Numbered from the stretch's first letter, positions 17,407 through 26,614 are shown. The stretch: DNA of 64,000 nucleotides from Paenibacillus chibensis (GCF_004001045.1 NZ_BIMK01000007.1:124001-188000); one strand, 5' to 3'. Notes: generated from the letters alone by a model not told the origin. Made by a program: numbers and translations.

Positions 17407-17542
17407 TTTTCCCCACCCTCTTTTCCTATATACCTTGTATGTCCGCTCCCGCAGGATCCGACATGTTTTCACCTTTAGTTTATCTGAAACAGACCGAAAA
17501 AACCATATTCGCTATGTAAAATTTTCACACCTCATAAACGCC

Positions 17543-17564
17543 AAAAAGCCGGTATACACCGGCC
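17543..17564 (-). terminator. Intrinsic terminator after the first TerC-like gene
   Basis: GCCGGTGTATACCGGC on the minus strand followed by a U run; it ends the transcript of the gene at 17577. Confidence 0.75.
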
Positions 17565-17576
17565 GTAATGACTTGC

Positions 17577-18236
17577 TTATGTTCGCCGTGGGGACAGCTT
17601 CCTGAATCCGCCCGCCAGGATGACCAACACCGTTAGCAGGATGGGGACCATGCCATGCACCTGTGGCATAAGTGAGGACAGCAGGATGCCCATTCTCGAG
17701 TCCTGAAGCAGCATTTCACCGGCCGTATAGCCAAGAATGCCTGCTCCCAAATAAACCAGCAGCGGATAACGATGAAGCAGGCCAACGATCAAATTGCTTC
17801 CGAATACGACGATCGGGATGCTGATCGCTATTCCAATGACGATCAAAGCCAAATCCCCGTTGGCGACTCCCGCAAGGGCAAGCACATTGTCGAGGCTCAT
17901 AATAAAATCCGCCGCCAGAATGCTTCGAACCGCTTTCCAGATGGAGGCCGTTTCGCCCATCCGGACATCGTCCTTGTCGTCCACCAGCAGCTTGTAAGCA
18001 ATCCAGAACAGCAGAACGCCTCCCGCCGCCTGGACGAAAGGGATTTTCAATAGCAGGACGGCCGCAAACGTCAACACGCATCTTAGCAGCACCGCGCCCA
18101 AGGCACCCCACCATACGGCCTGTTTGCGCTGTTTCGGCGGCAGGTTTTTGCTGGCCAGCGCAATGACCACGGCATTGTCTCCGCTCAGAACCAAATTGAT
18201 CATCAGGATCTGTACAAGCAGCCATATCGATTCCAA
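17577..18236 (-). CDS. TerC/YjbE-family membrane protein
   Basis: 219 residues with about seven membrane helices. The TerC signature is clear: LVLSGDNAVVIALASKNLP near the N-terminus and SLDNVLALAGVANGD in the middle, each with an acidic residue in a helix proposed to bind metal. Members of this family export manganese (known for TerC/YjbE/YkoY). It is divergent from a paralogue at 18369 with about 130 bases between the starts. Confidence 0.88.
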   Translation of the reverse strand: MESIWLLVQILMINLVLSGDNAVVIALASKNLPPKQRKQAVWWGALGAVLLRCVLTFAAVLLLKIPFVQAAGGVLLFWIAYKLLVDDKDDVRMGETASIWKAVRSILAADFIMSLDNVLALAGVANGDLALIVIGIAISIPIVVFGSNLIVGLLHRYPLLVYLGAGILGYTAGEMLLQDSRMGILLSSLMPQVHGMVPILLTVLVILAGGFRKLSPRRT

Positions 18237-18286
18237 CAGTCAACACCCCCACTAATACTCCTATGCCTCCTTGGGCCAGGCTATGC

Positions 18287-18316
18287 TTGACTCTCATTGA
18301 AAAATTATCCTATAAT
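18287..18316 (+). promoter_or_regulatory. Sigma-A promoter of the second TerC-like gene
   Basis: TTGACT (18287-18292), an 18-base spacer and a perfect TATAAT (18311-18316). The leader is only about 45 bases, too short for the yybP-ykoY manganese riboswitch known upstream of some relatives. Confidence 0.75.
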
Positions 18317-18368
18317 GAATCCGATTTTGTTTCTGCTCCGTATACAGTCATGATGAGGAGTGACGAAG

Positions 18369-19064
18369 GTGGAAGAATCCATATTTGCCTTTTTGGCAAA
18401 ACTAATCAATATCGTGTTTCTCGATCTAATTTTAGCTGGCGATAATGCCATTGTAATCGGCCTTGCTGCGAGGAATCTGCCATCCTCGACTCAGAAAAAG
18501 GCCATTTTTTATGGAACCGGCGGTGCTGTGCTGCTGCGGATCGCCGCGACGATTATCGTGGTCTGGCTGCTGCAAATTCCGTGGCTGCTGCTGGTGGGCG
18601 GCATTTTGCTTATAGGCATTGCCTACAAACTACTCGCGGACGATGACGATCATACCGACGTCAAGGCGGGGCGCTCGCTGTGGGGAGCCGTTAGGACCAT
18701 TATCGTCGCGGATGCGGCGATGGGCCTGGATAACGTGATTGCGGTTGCCGGAGCGGCTCAGCAGAATATCCTTCTGGTCATTCTCGGCCTGTTGATCAGT
18801 GTTCCGATCGTCGTTTGGGGAAGCACCCTGTTCATCAAACTCATCGACCGGTTTCCATGGATTATTTATTTGGGCTCCGCGGTGCTCGGATATACGGCAT
18901 CCAACATGATTACGGAAGAAAAAAGGCTGCAGCCTTTTTTCGAGGCGCATCCCGCCGTGCGGATCCTCTTTATCGTTGTCGTCATCATCGCAGTACTCGC
19001 GGCCGGGTTTATGAAAAAACGGTCAGACGCTCGCAAAAAAAGAAACGAAAACTCGTACTCCTAG
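18369..19064 (+). CDS. TerC/YjbE-family membrane protein (paralogue)
   Basis: 231 residues, about seven helices. LAGDNAIVIGLAARNLP and GLDNVIAVAGAAQQN match the two TerC signature segments, and the central loop is acidic (LADDDDHTD). It is clearly paralogous to the gene at 17577. I place the start at the GTG at 18369, because GAGGAG lies 8 bases before it; a GTG at 18360 overlaps that site. A basic C-terminal tail (KKRSDARKKRNEN) ends the protein. Confidence 0.88.
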   Translation: MEESIFAFLAKLINIVFLDLILAGDNAIVIGLAARNLPSSTQKKAIFYGTGGAVLLRIAATIIVVWLLQIPWLLLVGGILLIGIAYKLLADDDDHTDVKAGRSLWGAVRTIIVADAAMGLDNVIAVAGAAQQNILLVILGLLISVPIVVWGSTLFIKLIDRFPWIIYLGSAVLGYTASNMITEEKRLQPFFEAHPAVRILFIVVVIIAVLAAGFMKKRSDARKKRNENSYS

Positions 19065-19065
19065 C

Positions 19066-19103
19066 AAAAAGGACCTCCAACATTGACTGTTGGAAGTCCT
19101 TTT
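19066..19103. terminator. Bidirectional terminator between terC paralogue and thiI
   Basis: AAAAGGACCTCCAACA pairs with TGTTGGAAGTCCTTTT with one mismatch and a four-base loop; U runs occur on both strands, serving the convergent genes. Confidence 0.85.
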
Positions 19104-19109
19104 GTGTTT

Positions 19110-20342
19110 TTAAAACCAGTTATCATCGATCCCATCTTCACGATCCGCCTCGATTACGGAATCCGGTGTAAGGAGAACCGTCTCCGTCCGCGCCACCGCG
19201 TCTTCGAGCATCGCCGGCAGTGCCGAGATCGAGGCTTCAATTCTTTCCACGACGTGGAGATTCGGATTGGTCGTCGGCGACTTGGGCACAAACAACGTAC
19301 AGCAGTCCTCGTATGGCAAAATCGAAAGCTCATACGTACCGATCTGCTTGGATATTTCGATGATCTCGCTTTTGTCCATCATTACCAGCGGCCGCAGCAA
19401 AGGCAGCTCCGTTGCCTTGCCGATGACATTCATGCTGGGCAGCGTCTGGCTTGCCACCTGCCCCAGGCTGTCCCCTGTCACGATCGCGAGCGCACCCTCA
19501 CGCTCAGCCAGCATCGTAGCAATCCGCAGCATCGAACGGCGCATGAGGGTAATGATCAGATTATCCTGGCCGAGGCCGGTAAAGGATGTCTGTATTTCTG
19601 TAAAAGGAACCAGATGCACCTTGACGCTGCCCGCGTATCCCGACAATACCTTTGCCAGCTCCAACACTTTTTCTTTAGCTTTGCGGCTCGTGAAAGGATA
19701 GCTGTAAAAGTGAACGCACTCCACTTCCAACCCTCTCCGCATACTGCTGAAGCCCGCTACGGGGCTGTCGATGCCTCCGGAAAGAAGCAGCATCGCCTTG
19801 CCGTTGCTTCCGCGCGGAAAGCCTCCGACCGCTGGAATGACCTCGCAGTAGATGTACGTCCCCTGCTCCCGGATCTCAACCCGCAGCTGCAGCTCGGGGT
19901 TTTTCATGCTGACCTTCAGCAAAGGGAACTTTTTGAGGAGGGGTGACCCGACCAAATGGTTCATTTCCTGGGATGGATGCGGGAAAGCCTTCCAGGCTCT
20001 TTTGGCCGTTACCTTAAAGGTTGTTTCCGTGAGCAGTTCCATTTGCTCGATAAAGGAAGCGCCGGTCTCGATAATTTTATCCAGCTGCGAGGCACACACG
20101 ACTACCGGGCTGATCGAGACGATGCCGAATATTTTTTTCAGCTCGGCTATCAGTTCAGGTGCGTTCTCGCCGTTTAAAGCGATATACAGTCTCCCGTATT
20201 CCTTCTGGATTTCGGCAGAAGGGTAGGATGCAAGCACGGATTTCACGTGTGTTATTATTGTTTTTTCAAAACGGTTGCGATTTTTTCCTTTTAACGTAAA
20301 CTCTCCGAAACGGAGAAGAAGCATGTCATATTTCAAGCTCAT
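19110..20342 (-). CDS. thiI: tRNA 4-thiouridine synthase ThiI
   Basis: 410 residues. ThiI adenylates uridine 8 of tRNA and transfers sulfur to form 4-thiouridine; it also contributes to thiamine synthesis in some species. An N-terminal ferredoxin-like and THUMP region (to about 165) is followed by the PP-loop ATP pyrophosphatase domain, with LLLSGGIDSPVAGFSSMRRG and the later TGDSLGQVASQTLPSM. There is no C-terminal rhodanese domain, as is usual in Bacillales, so the sulfur comes directly from the desulfurase encoded next to it. Start overlaps that gene in ATGA. Confidence 0.95.
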   Translation of the reverse strand: MSLKYDMLLLRFGEFTLKGKNRNRFEKTIITHVKSVLASYPSAEIQKEYGRLYIALNGENAPELIAELKKIFGIVSISPVVVCASQLDKIIETGASFIEQMELLTETTFKVTAKRAWKAFPHPSQEMNHLVGSPLLKKFPLLKVSMKNPELQLRVEIREQGTYIYCEVIPAVGGFPRGSNGKAMLLLSGGIDSPVAGFSSMRRGLEVECVHFYSYPFTSRKAKEKVLELAKVLSGYAGSVKVHLVPFTEIQTSFTGLGQDNLIITLMRRSMLRIATMLAEREGALAIVTGDSLGQVASQTLPSMNVIGKATELPLLRPLVMMDKSEIIEISKQIGTYELSILPYEDCCTLFVPKSPTTNPNLHVVERIEASISALPAMLEDAVARTETVLLTPDSVIEADREDGIDDNWF

Positions 20343-21493
20343 TTCATTCCTTCCTGTCTAAGCGGCTGCAGTCTTTTCACCGCGGTTTCAAGCGCCGATA
20401 TCAGCTGCTGCACGTCTTGCTGCGTATTGGTCATCCCCATGCTGATCCGGATTGCGCTGGAGGCCGCATCCTCGCTTCGCCCCATTGCAAGCAGCACTCG
20501 GCTTGGTTCTGCCGTTTTGGAGGAGCAGGCCGATTTGGTGGAAACGAGCATGCCGTGTTCCTCCAGCGTATGCAGCAGCACTTCCGCTTTCATACCCGGA
20601 AAAGACACGTTGACGATGTGAGGTGCGCCTTCCTCGAAGCTGTTCAGCTCAAGACTTGGCGTTCGGCGGATCCAATCGAGCAGCGCTCCCTTAAGCGCGC
20701 CGACCTCCTTCATGAAAGCTTCCGTCTGCTCGGAAGCCATCCGCATGGCCTTGGACATGGCAACGAATCCGGGAATATTTTCGGTTCCTGCCCGAAGCCC
20801 GGATTCCTGCTTTCCGCCCGACAACAGCGGATGAAGCGTAATTCCTTCCCGCTTATAAAGTACCCCCGTCCCTTTCGGACCGCGGATTTTGTGGGCAGAG
20901 AGAGTGTACAAATCCGCCTGCCACTCATCGAGATGAACGGGCAGTTTGCCGAATCCTTGAACCCCGTCAATATGGAAGATCGTCAGTGGATTAGCTTGTT
21001 TCAGGGCTTGACCGATTTCGGCAAGCGGCTGCACCGCTCCCGTCTCGTTGTTCACATGCATGATGCTGACGAGAATCGTGTCCTTCCGTACTGCGGCTGC
21101 CAGGCTTGCAGGATCTAACCTTCCGCTGCCGTCAACAGGAAGAATTGTAACCTCGAACCCCTGTTTCTGGAGATCCAGGCAGCTGTCATATACGGATGGA
21201 TGCTCGATTGCCGTAGTAATGATGTGCTTTCCACGGCCTGCATATTGCAACGCTGCCCCTTTGATCGCCATATTGTTGCCTTCCGTTGCCCCGGAAGTCA
21301 GAATGATTTCGGAAGGCTTCACCTGCAGGGAGGTAGCGCACACCTCCCTCGCTTTTTTGATCAACTTAGCAGCATCCTCGCCCATTCTATGGATCGAAGA
21401 GGGATTGCCGTAATGCTTTTTCATGACCTCCGCCATCGTTTGAATAACTTCGTCATACGGCGGCGTACTGGCTGCATGATCCCAATATATCAT
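20339..21493 (-). CDS. nifZ: Cysteine desulfurase (NifZ/IscS-like)
   Basis: 384 residues, PLP-dependent class V aminotransferase fold. It removes sulfur from cysteine and passes it on as a persulfide. The Schiff-base lysine is Lys202 in SAHKIRGPKGTG, and the catalytic cysteine is Cys323 in STKSACSSK. The first residues YWDHAASTPP are typical. Its four-base overlap with thiI indicates that it is the dedicated sulfur donor for tRNA thiolation, as NifZ is in B. subtilis, and not the iron-sulfur-cluster desulfurase. Confidence 0.93.
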   Translation of the reverse strand: MIYWDHAASTPPYDEVIQTMAEVMKKHYGNPSSIHRMGEDAAKLIKKAREVCATSLQVKPSEIILTSGATEGNNMAIKGAALQYAGRGKHIITTAIEHPSVYDSCLDLQKQGFEVTILPVDGSGRLDPASLAAAVRKDTILVSIMHVNNETGAVQPLAEIGQALKQANPLTIFHIDGVQGFGKLPVHLDEWQADLYTLSAHKIRGPKGTGVLYKREGITLHPLLSGGKQESGLRAGTENIPGFVAMSKAMRMASEQTEAFMKEVGALKGALLDWIRRTPSLELNSFEEGAPHIVNVSFPGMKAEVLLHTLEEHGMLVSTKSACSSKTAEPSRVLLAMGRSEDAASSAIRISMGMTNTQQDVQQLISALETAVKRLQPLRQEGMK

Positions 21494-21618
21494 TTTTTTA
21501 TCATCCTTCCGTCTTGCCGTTTTGCGGACAATATAAAGAGATCAAACAAGAGGAGGTTGTTGTCCGAGCAGTCTTCATCCGCCGATTCCCCGTTTGATCC
21601 CAGCATTCTTTTTTAATA

Positions 21619-22350
21619 TTAAGCTTCGTATTTCGAGCGTGCGTTTGCGATTTTACTGATGTATTTCCGGGTCTCTTCCGGCAGCATCGCCAGCTTGTCC
21701 ATCAGCTGTTCATCCGTAGAAACCCCGAGCTTGGCAATCCGGTTCGGTCCGGCGTTGTAGGCTGCCAAAGCCATGTTCACCTGTCCGTTAAACCGCTTGA
21801 TCTGATAAGACAAATAACGCGTACCTGCATCAATGTTCTGGGCCGGATCAAATGAATCGCTAACGCCAAGACCGGCTGCCGTTCCATCCATCAGCTGCAT
21901 AAGCCCCTTAGCTCCGACCGACGAAACGGCGCTCGGGTTAAAGGAAGATTCAGTATCAATCACCGCTTTGATCAGCGCTTCATCGATGCCGTATTTCTGG
22001 CTCGCCTGCTGGATTAAATCGTCATATGAGGTAGGGCCTGATTTGTGGCTGGAGTGGTGGCTGCTGGCGCTCACGAATTGGAGCTTGGAATCGTCTGTAT
22101 TCTCTGTTACACCGAGCTGCTGCCACAATAATCCATCGCTGTAGCTTACCCCGGGGACCGAAGGCAGAACGGAGCTGTCCACGCCCGAAGCATCCGCAGC
22201 GGATGAGCCCGCGAGATTTTGCAAAATAACGCCAAAATCTGAGGTGCTTCCGTTATTCATGATCTCTTGAAGAAGCTCGTCTCTATTTCGAATGCGGCTG
22301 TTATCCTGAAGTGAAGCCAACTGCTTCGCGGTTGCCGAATCGATCTGCAT
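21619..22350 (-). CDS. Lytic transglycosylase, SLT domain
   Basis: 243 residues. The C-terminal half (about 112-215) is a Slt/goose-lysozyme-type domain that cleaves peptidoglycan glycan strands: catalytic Glu134 in IDTESSFNP, then GAKGLMQLM, the YLSYQIKRF helix and ALAAYNAGPNRI. The N-terminal 100 residues are Ser/Asp-rich and have no signal peptide or membrane helix that I can see, so the export route is unclear. A possible weak terminator (GATCAAAC and GTTTGATC, 21540-21598) lies downstream. Confidence 0.87.
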   Translation of the reverse strand: MQIDSATAKQLASLQDNSRIRNRDELLQEIMNNGSTSDFGVILQNLAGSSAADASGVDSSVLPSVPGVSYSDGLLWQQLGVTENTDDSKLQFVSASSHHSSHKSGPTSYDDLIQQASQKYGIDEALIKAVIDTESSFNPSAVSSVGAKGLMQLMDGTAAGLGVSDSFDPAQNIDAGTRYLSYQIKRFNGQVNMALAAYNAGPNRIAKLGVSTDEQLMDKLAMLPEETRKYISKIANARSKYEA

Positions 22351-22486
22351 GTATAAAACCTCGTTTTCTCGTCAGATGGATTTGTTTCATTTCAGTCATT
22401 TTACCATGCAGAGGGGAGTTCGCGCCATATATCCAAGGAATTATATTATGCGGCTTACGAGCATGTTCCTTGCATTGAAGAACATT

Positions 22487-22532
22487 AAAAAGCGCCCTTC
22501 CGCTGGTTTCGCAGCCAAAAGGACGCTCAAGC
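22487..22532 (-). terminator. Intrinsic terminator after the 22554 gene
   Basis: On the minus strand AGCGTCCTTTTGGCTG pairs with CAGCGGAAGGGCGCT around CGAAAC, followed by U residues. Confidence 0.7.
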
Positions 22533-22553
22533 TCGTGTGCATCAACTGGGGAT

Positions 22554-22946
22554 TTAACGGGCAAAAGGGATAAGAACAAAATAACTGATTGTGGCTAAAA
22601 TACCCAGTCCCATGCCCCAAGCTCCCCAAACCTTGCTGCCTTGACTGTACGCATAATAACCTGTGACAGCTGCGATTGGCCCAAGCACGATGGACCACAT
22701 GAACAACGAGGCGATGCCAAAAGACAGCCCGACATAACCGGCGGTTCTGCCTGTCGTTCTTCCTCGATCTTCATCATCTTCTTCGCTGATTTCGTAGCGG
22801 CCGGATGTTGGAGGAGCTACCTCGGCAGCATATTCCTCCTCATGATTGTCGCGCCGCGGATAATCCCTGCGAATACGTTTGGGCAGCAGCTGCTTTCTTT
22901 TACCTTCCGGATGTTCCTGCTCTTCATGTTCATGAAAATCGTCCAT
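22554..22946 (-). CDS. Conserved membrane protein, DUF4190-like
   Basis: 130 residues. The first 75 are hydrophilic and strongly charged (acidic and basic clusters, EEDDEDRGR). The rest forms two helices (VGLSFGIASLFMWSIVLGPI and GAWGMGLGILATISYFVLIP) joined by AAVTGYYAYSQGSK, the layout of DUF4190-type proteins. No catalytic motif. Single gene with its own terminator. Confidence 0.6.
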   Translation of the reverse strand: MDDFHEHEEQEHPEGKRKQLLPKRIRRDYPRRDNHEEEYAAEVAPPTSGRYEISEEDDEDRGRTTGRTAGYVGLSFGIASLFMWSIVLGPIAAVTGYYAYSQGSKVWGAWGMGLGILATISYFVLIPFAR

Positions 22947-23001
22947 CGGAAAACCTCCCTTGAATGGATGGCCCTGCTAAAAAACGGGATGCGACGCTTT
23001 G

Positions 23002-23223
23002 TTATTCGGATTTCGGCTTGAATGTCAGGCAGCAGGTAGCAGATGAATTATTTGCATAATCCTTATGCTCGGCAAAATGCTCGCTTCCGAATTCCTCACA
23101 GTATTTGGCGGAAGCATGCTTGTCGATCTCAATCAGGATTTGCTCGGCTTTGCAGACATTCTGCTCGCCCCAGTAATTGCAGTTGCTGACGCTGCATTTG
23201 ACAATGGTTCTTGAATCATTCAT
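23002..23223 (-). CDS. DUF1540 domain small Cys-rich protein
   Basis: 73 residues with the DUF1540 pattern: KCSVSNCNYWGEQNVCKAEQI and a second pair in SSATCCLTFKPK, plus CEEF. The spaced cysteines suggest metal binding. Many Firmicutes spore formers carry one; its role is not known. GAGGTGATCC precedes the ATG. Confidence 0.82.
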   Translation of the reverse strand: MNDSRTIVKCSVSNCNYWGEQNVCKAEQILIEIDKHASAKYCEEFGSEHFAEHKDYANNSSATCCLTFKPKSE

Positions 23224-23370
23224 TTTAGGATCACCTCAAATACCATTGTCTCCCCTGCCACTGTACTCTATACGGCTCGGGAATGTCAGTTGATGGCGGC
23301 AGTTCATAATTCATGAAAGCATACTTGAAGCGTCTCATTCCTGCGGCAGGAGGCCAAAATACGTGGATAT

Positions 23371-23398
23371 AAAAAAAGATGCCCGGATCCCGGGCATC
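23371..23398 (-). terminator. Intrinsic terminator after the YpuI-like gene
   Basis: GATGCCCGGGATCCGGGCATC on the minus strand followed by seven U residues, directly after the gene at 23426. Confidence 0.9.
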
Positions 23399-23425
23399 TT
23401 TAGACTGAATTTTGCTTTATATCGT

Positions 23426-23932
23426 TTAGGCGTGAGTGCGCTGACTCTGCATTCTACGCTCTGTTAGGTAGTCGCTTTCGTAATACGTCAGATCATCTCT
23501 GAGGTCTTCAAATACTTTCGTAATGTCCAGGATGATGTCTCGTACCGGACGTACCGGCTTGGCTCTGAAACGGATCGCATCTTGTCCGGTATAGGCGTAG
23601 CGGCCATCCTCGGAATAGCTTTCGCTTTTCGGATAGAAAAAGTTATTCACGCAGTGGTGATATACGTTATAGAGAGCCTTCTCAGCAAATTCGGTGTCGA
23701 AATTGGCACGTCGCAGCGCGATTCCAAGCTTCTCGGAAGATACTTCGCTAAATACGAGCAGGTGGCGCAGATCCGACAGGAAGCCTTTATAAAAATGCAG
23801 CGTCTCCTCATTCGTTTCTGGTGCAAGCTGCGGAAGCGAATACTCATTCAGAAAATTTTCCAGCTTATCGATCGCATATTTCAGCTTCTCTTTCGTGGTC
23901 TCACACAATTTTTGAACATTACCTGCTGACAT
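23426..23932 (-). CDS. DUF3907 family protein (YpuI-like)
   Basis: 168 residues, mostly helical, no signal peptide or membrane helix. I match it from memory to the DUF3907/YpuI family of Bacillales (KLCETTKEKLKYAIDKLENF, then VYHHCVNNFFYPKSESYSED and GQDAIRFRAKP). Function unknown. The stretch 23933-24195 upstream holds A+T-rich sequence but no promoter I can assign. Confidence 0.72.
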   Translation of the reverse strand: MSAGNVQKLCETTKEKLKYAIDKLENFLNEYSLPQLAPETNEETLHFYKGFLSDLRHLLVFSEVSSEKLGIALRRANFDTEFAEKALYNVYHHCVNNFFYPKSESYSEDGRYAYTGQDAIRFRAKPVRPVRDIILDITKVFEDLRDDLTYYESDYLTERRMQSQRTHA

Positions 23933-24195
23933 CGCTAATTTGCTCCCCCTTAATGGTTCCTTCAGTCCAATGGCTGACGTTATACAATTAAACCGCTTTA
24001 CAGCATCAATTTTCCATGTACTATCCTAACACAAAACCATGTGAAGCGGTATCCCTTTCTGGGAGTCCATATAAAATGTTGATTTTATATATTTGAACAA
24101 AACATGGGAACTTCGGTACCGCCCAACATGCAGGGTATAAAATAACCCTTCTCTCCTCACGATAAAGGTAATTTCATTTTCAGGAGGTTTATCTT

Positions 24196-26082
24196 ATGTC
24201 CCGTCGCACATGGGCAGGCCTTGGTATCGCGGCAGCAGCGGCTGCGCTGCTTCTCGTGATGCAGGTGCCTCATTCCGCCGATACCCACACCCGCAAGCAA
24301 GCTTCGGAGCCGGTCATTCCGAACCCGAAGCAGGAACATATCTCAAAGCAACGCATGATGGCGCAGGACATCGCATCGACCGATCATCTGACGCGTCTGG
24401 ACGCCAAGCAGCATCTGACATCCATGCTGGATAAGCTCGCTCAGGCCAGACCTGCTCAAATCACGGATTATGTGCGGACACTGCAAAAATCACATGATCA
24501 TTTTACCATGATTATATGGCAGGATGCCAAAAAAGGAAAACGTGAATACACCACCAAAAGCAGCTGGAGCGCCGAAGACCGGAAAACATTAAATGGATAT
24601 ATAAGCAAGGCCCAGAAAAGCATCGCGCAGAAGCGGCCCTACGAATCCCCTTCCTTCAAAATGGACGGCAAGCAGTATTTCATCATAGCCGAGCCGGGTA
24701 AGTCCAAGCCGAATCAGGGCGTGATCGCCCTCATGAACCAGAGAATTCTGACAGAGGTCGCCAACCATCAGAAAAAAAATCTGCGCCTGATCCCGTATCC
24801 GAAGGAAGGCAAATACAAAGTGGAATCCGTGCATGCCGATACCCTGAAGGATATTACCGTGCGTACGGGTCATGACAATGAAAAAGCGAGCCATTTTTAC
24901 GAAAATGAGATTGTTGTCCGTTTCCGGAACGATCCCTCCCGGGAAGACATGAACCGGATGGTATCCGAGCTGAGGGCAGAATCTTCGCGCAAGCTGGGGT
25001 ACGCTTACGTATTTCATGCGAGCGGCATGGATTACGGGCAGCTGAAATCGTATTTTCTGAAAAACTGGAACCCTTTGTATGTCGAGCCCCATTACCTATA
25101 TATGACCAACGATACAGTTAAAGAATCGACGAGCTCGCTTCCGAATGTTCCGAACGATCTGCTGTTTGCGAAATACCAGTGGAATCTTCCGGCCATCGAA
25201 ACCAATCAGGCGTGGGACTTGTCGCGCGGCAGCAGCGATATCATCGTAGGTATCGTAGATACGGGCGTGGACATCGGTCATCCCGATCTGCAGGGCAAAC
25301 TGCTCAGCGGCTACAACGTCATCACTCCCGATTCAGATCCCATTGATGACGTGGGCCACGGCACGCATGTCGCCGGCATTATTGGAGCTGTCGTGAACAA
25401 TAACGAGGGTGTAGCGGGGATTAGCTGGTACAATAATATGCTGCCGGTCAAAGCCTTGGATAAATCCGGATCCGGTACGACTTACTCCGTCGCCGAAGGC
25501 ATCATCTGGGCGGCGGATAACGGCGCCAAGGTCATCAACATGAGTCTCGGCAACTACGCCGATTCCCAGTTCCTGCATGACGCCGTAAAGTATGCATATG
25601 ACCGGGATGTCGTTCTGGTCGCTGCCTCGGGTAATGATAATACGGAGCGTCCAGGTTATCCTGCAGCCTATCCGGAGGTGCTTGCTGTCGCCGCAACCGA
25701 CTCCAACATGAAGCGTGCCTCCTATTCCAACTATGGTGATTACATCGATGTAGCCGCTCCAGGTACCAGCATCGCGAGCACTTATCCGGGCAACCAATAT
25801 GCCGCACTGTCCGGTACATCGATGGCAAGCCCGCATGTTGCGGCCATGGCCGCTCTCATCCGTTCGCGCAATCCGGATCTCACCAACAAGCAGGTCATGG
25901 ATATCATGCGCAGCAGCACCGTGGACTTGGGTCCAAAGGGAAGGGATAAATATTATGGCTACGGTCAGGTCGACATCCGCAAAGCCCTTGAAGCCGCAGG
26001 CAACAGCGAGGCTCCGCTGCAGTTCTGGCCGCAGCATGTTCAGAAGAAAATGGATTCCGTTATCCAGAAAAAAACACCTTAG
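24196..26082 (+). CDS. S8 family serine protease (subtilase)
   Basis: 628 residues, exported by a signal or anchor helix (GLGIAAAAAALLLVMQV). The first 330 residues are not catalytic: a helical region, then ENEIVVRFRNDPSREDMNRM and a stretch like the propeptide of thermitase-type subtilases. The catalytic domain has Asp355 (GIVDTGVDIGHPDL), His388 (VGHGTHVAGIIGA) and Ser542 (LSGTSMASPHVAAMA), with the oxyanion Asn in VLVAASGNDN. AGGAGG precedes the ATG. The unusually long prodomain distinguishes it from secreted subtilisins. Confidence 0.93.
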   Translation: MSRRTWAGLGIAAAAAALLLVMQVPHSADTHTRKQASEPVIPNPKQEHISKQRMMAQDIASTDHLTRLDAKQHLTSMLDKLAQARPAQITDYVRTLQKSHDHFTMIIWQDAKKGKREYTTKSSWSAEDRKTLNGYISKAQKSIAQKRPYESPSFKMDGKQYFIIAEPGKSKPNQGVIALMNQRILTEVANHQKKNLRLIPYPKEGKYKVESVHADTLKDITVRTGHDNEKASHFYENEIVVRFRNDPSREDMNRMVSELRAESSRKLGYAYVFHASGMDYGQLKSYFLKNWNPLYVEPHYLYMTNDTVKESTSSLPNVPNDLLFAKYQWNLPAIETNQAWDLSRGSSDIIVGIVDTGVDIGHPDLQGKLLSGYNVITPDSDPIDDVGHGTHVAGIIGAVVNNNEGVAGISWYNNMLPVKALDKSGSGTTYSVAEGIIWAADNGAKVINMSLGNYADSQFLHDAVKYAYDRDVVLVAASGNDNTERPGYPAAYPEVLAVAATDSNMKRASYSNYGDYIDVAAPGTSIASTYPGNQYAALSGTSMASPHVAAMAALIRSRNPDLTNKQVMDIMRSSTVDLGPKGRDKYYGYGQVDIRKALEAAGNSEAPLQFWPQHVQKKMDSVIQKKTP

Positions 26083-26089
26083 GTTAGAA

Positions 26090-26127
26090 AAAAAGCAATC
26101 CGGCCGCTGGCGGATTGCTTTTTTTTA
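26090..26127 (+). terminator. Intrinsic terminator of the subtilase gene
   Basis: AAAAAGCAATCCG pairs with CGGATTGCTTTTT around a G+C-rich loop, followed by a run of U. Confidence 0.88.
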
Positions 26128-26193
26128 TGATTTTGCCATTTCGGAAGAAGCGATGTGTTTGGCCTTCATCGTCATTGTTCAAGCATTTATTGA

Positions 26194-26442
26194 CTAGCGT
26201 CTGCCTCTGGCTCTGGAAACCTGCGCGCCGCGTTTCATGCTATTAGCGGATACGGAGCAGTTTTGGTCGCTTTCAACATAGTTGTAGATATGCTTGGGCA
26301 CAGGTACACAGTGATGTCTCTTCACGACTTGCACCGTGTGAACCACAGGAACGATTTGTGGATAATAATAGTCCTGAACAATAACTGTTGGATCTGTATA
26401 AACTGGATCCGCCGGTGGACAGTGGAAGCAATGATTATACAT
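26194..26442 (-). CDS. CotD-like spore coat protein
   Basis: 82 residues, rich in His, Tyr, Pro and Val (NHCFHCPPADPVYTDP, QDYYYPQIVPVVHTVQVVKR, HHCVPVPKHIY) with a basic tail. This composition and the alternating His/Val segments fit the CotD family of inner coat proteins. The ATG at 26442 has AAAGGAG 10 bases upstream; a TTG at 26448 is closer. Moderately sure of the family. Confidence 0.62.
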   Translation of the reverse strand: MYNHCFHCPPADPVYTDPTVIVQDYYYPQIVPVVHTVQVVKRHHCVPVPKHIYNYVESDQNCSVSANSMKRGAQVSRARGRR

Positions 26443-26573
26443 TTGCAAGCAGCTCCTTTCATCGATTTAGTACAGTTTATTAAGCTTTTAGCTCCTTCGT
26501 TTGTACGTTTGTCCTTGATATAGTGTTAAATGACCAAAACAGGCTCGTCTGTGCCAATGCCTCACTCAAACGC

Positions 26574-26614
26574 AAAAAGACGGCATCTGCCGGATCGATC
26601 CGGGATGCCGTCTT
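26574..26614 (-). terminator. Terminator downstream of RNase P RNA
   Basis: AAGACGGCATC and GATGCCGTCTT enclose a second G+C-rich palindrome (CCGGATCGATCCGG), followed on the minus strand by five U residues. Confidence 0.85.

Noticed and set aside
18237..18368. Possible yybP-ykoY manganese riboswitch before the TerC genes
   Set aside because: The interval is too short and a sigma-A promoter occupies it; no matching motif seen.
21540..21598. GATCAAAC/GTTTGATC inverted repeat after the cysteine desulfurase start region
   Set aside because: A stem of eight bases with a loop of about 40 bases and only a weak U run; not counted as a terminator.
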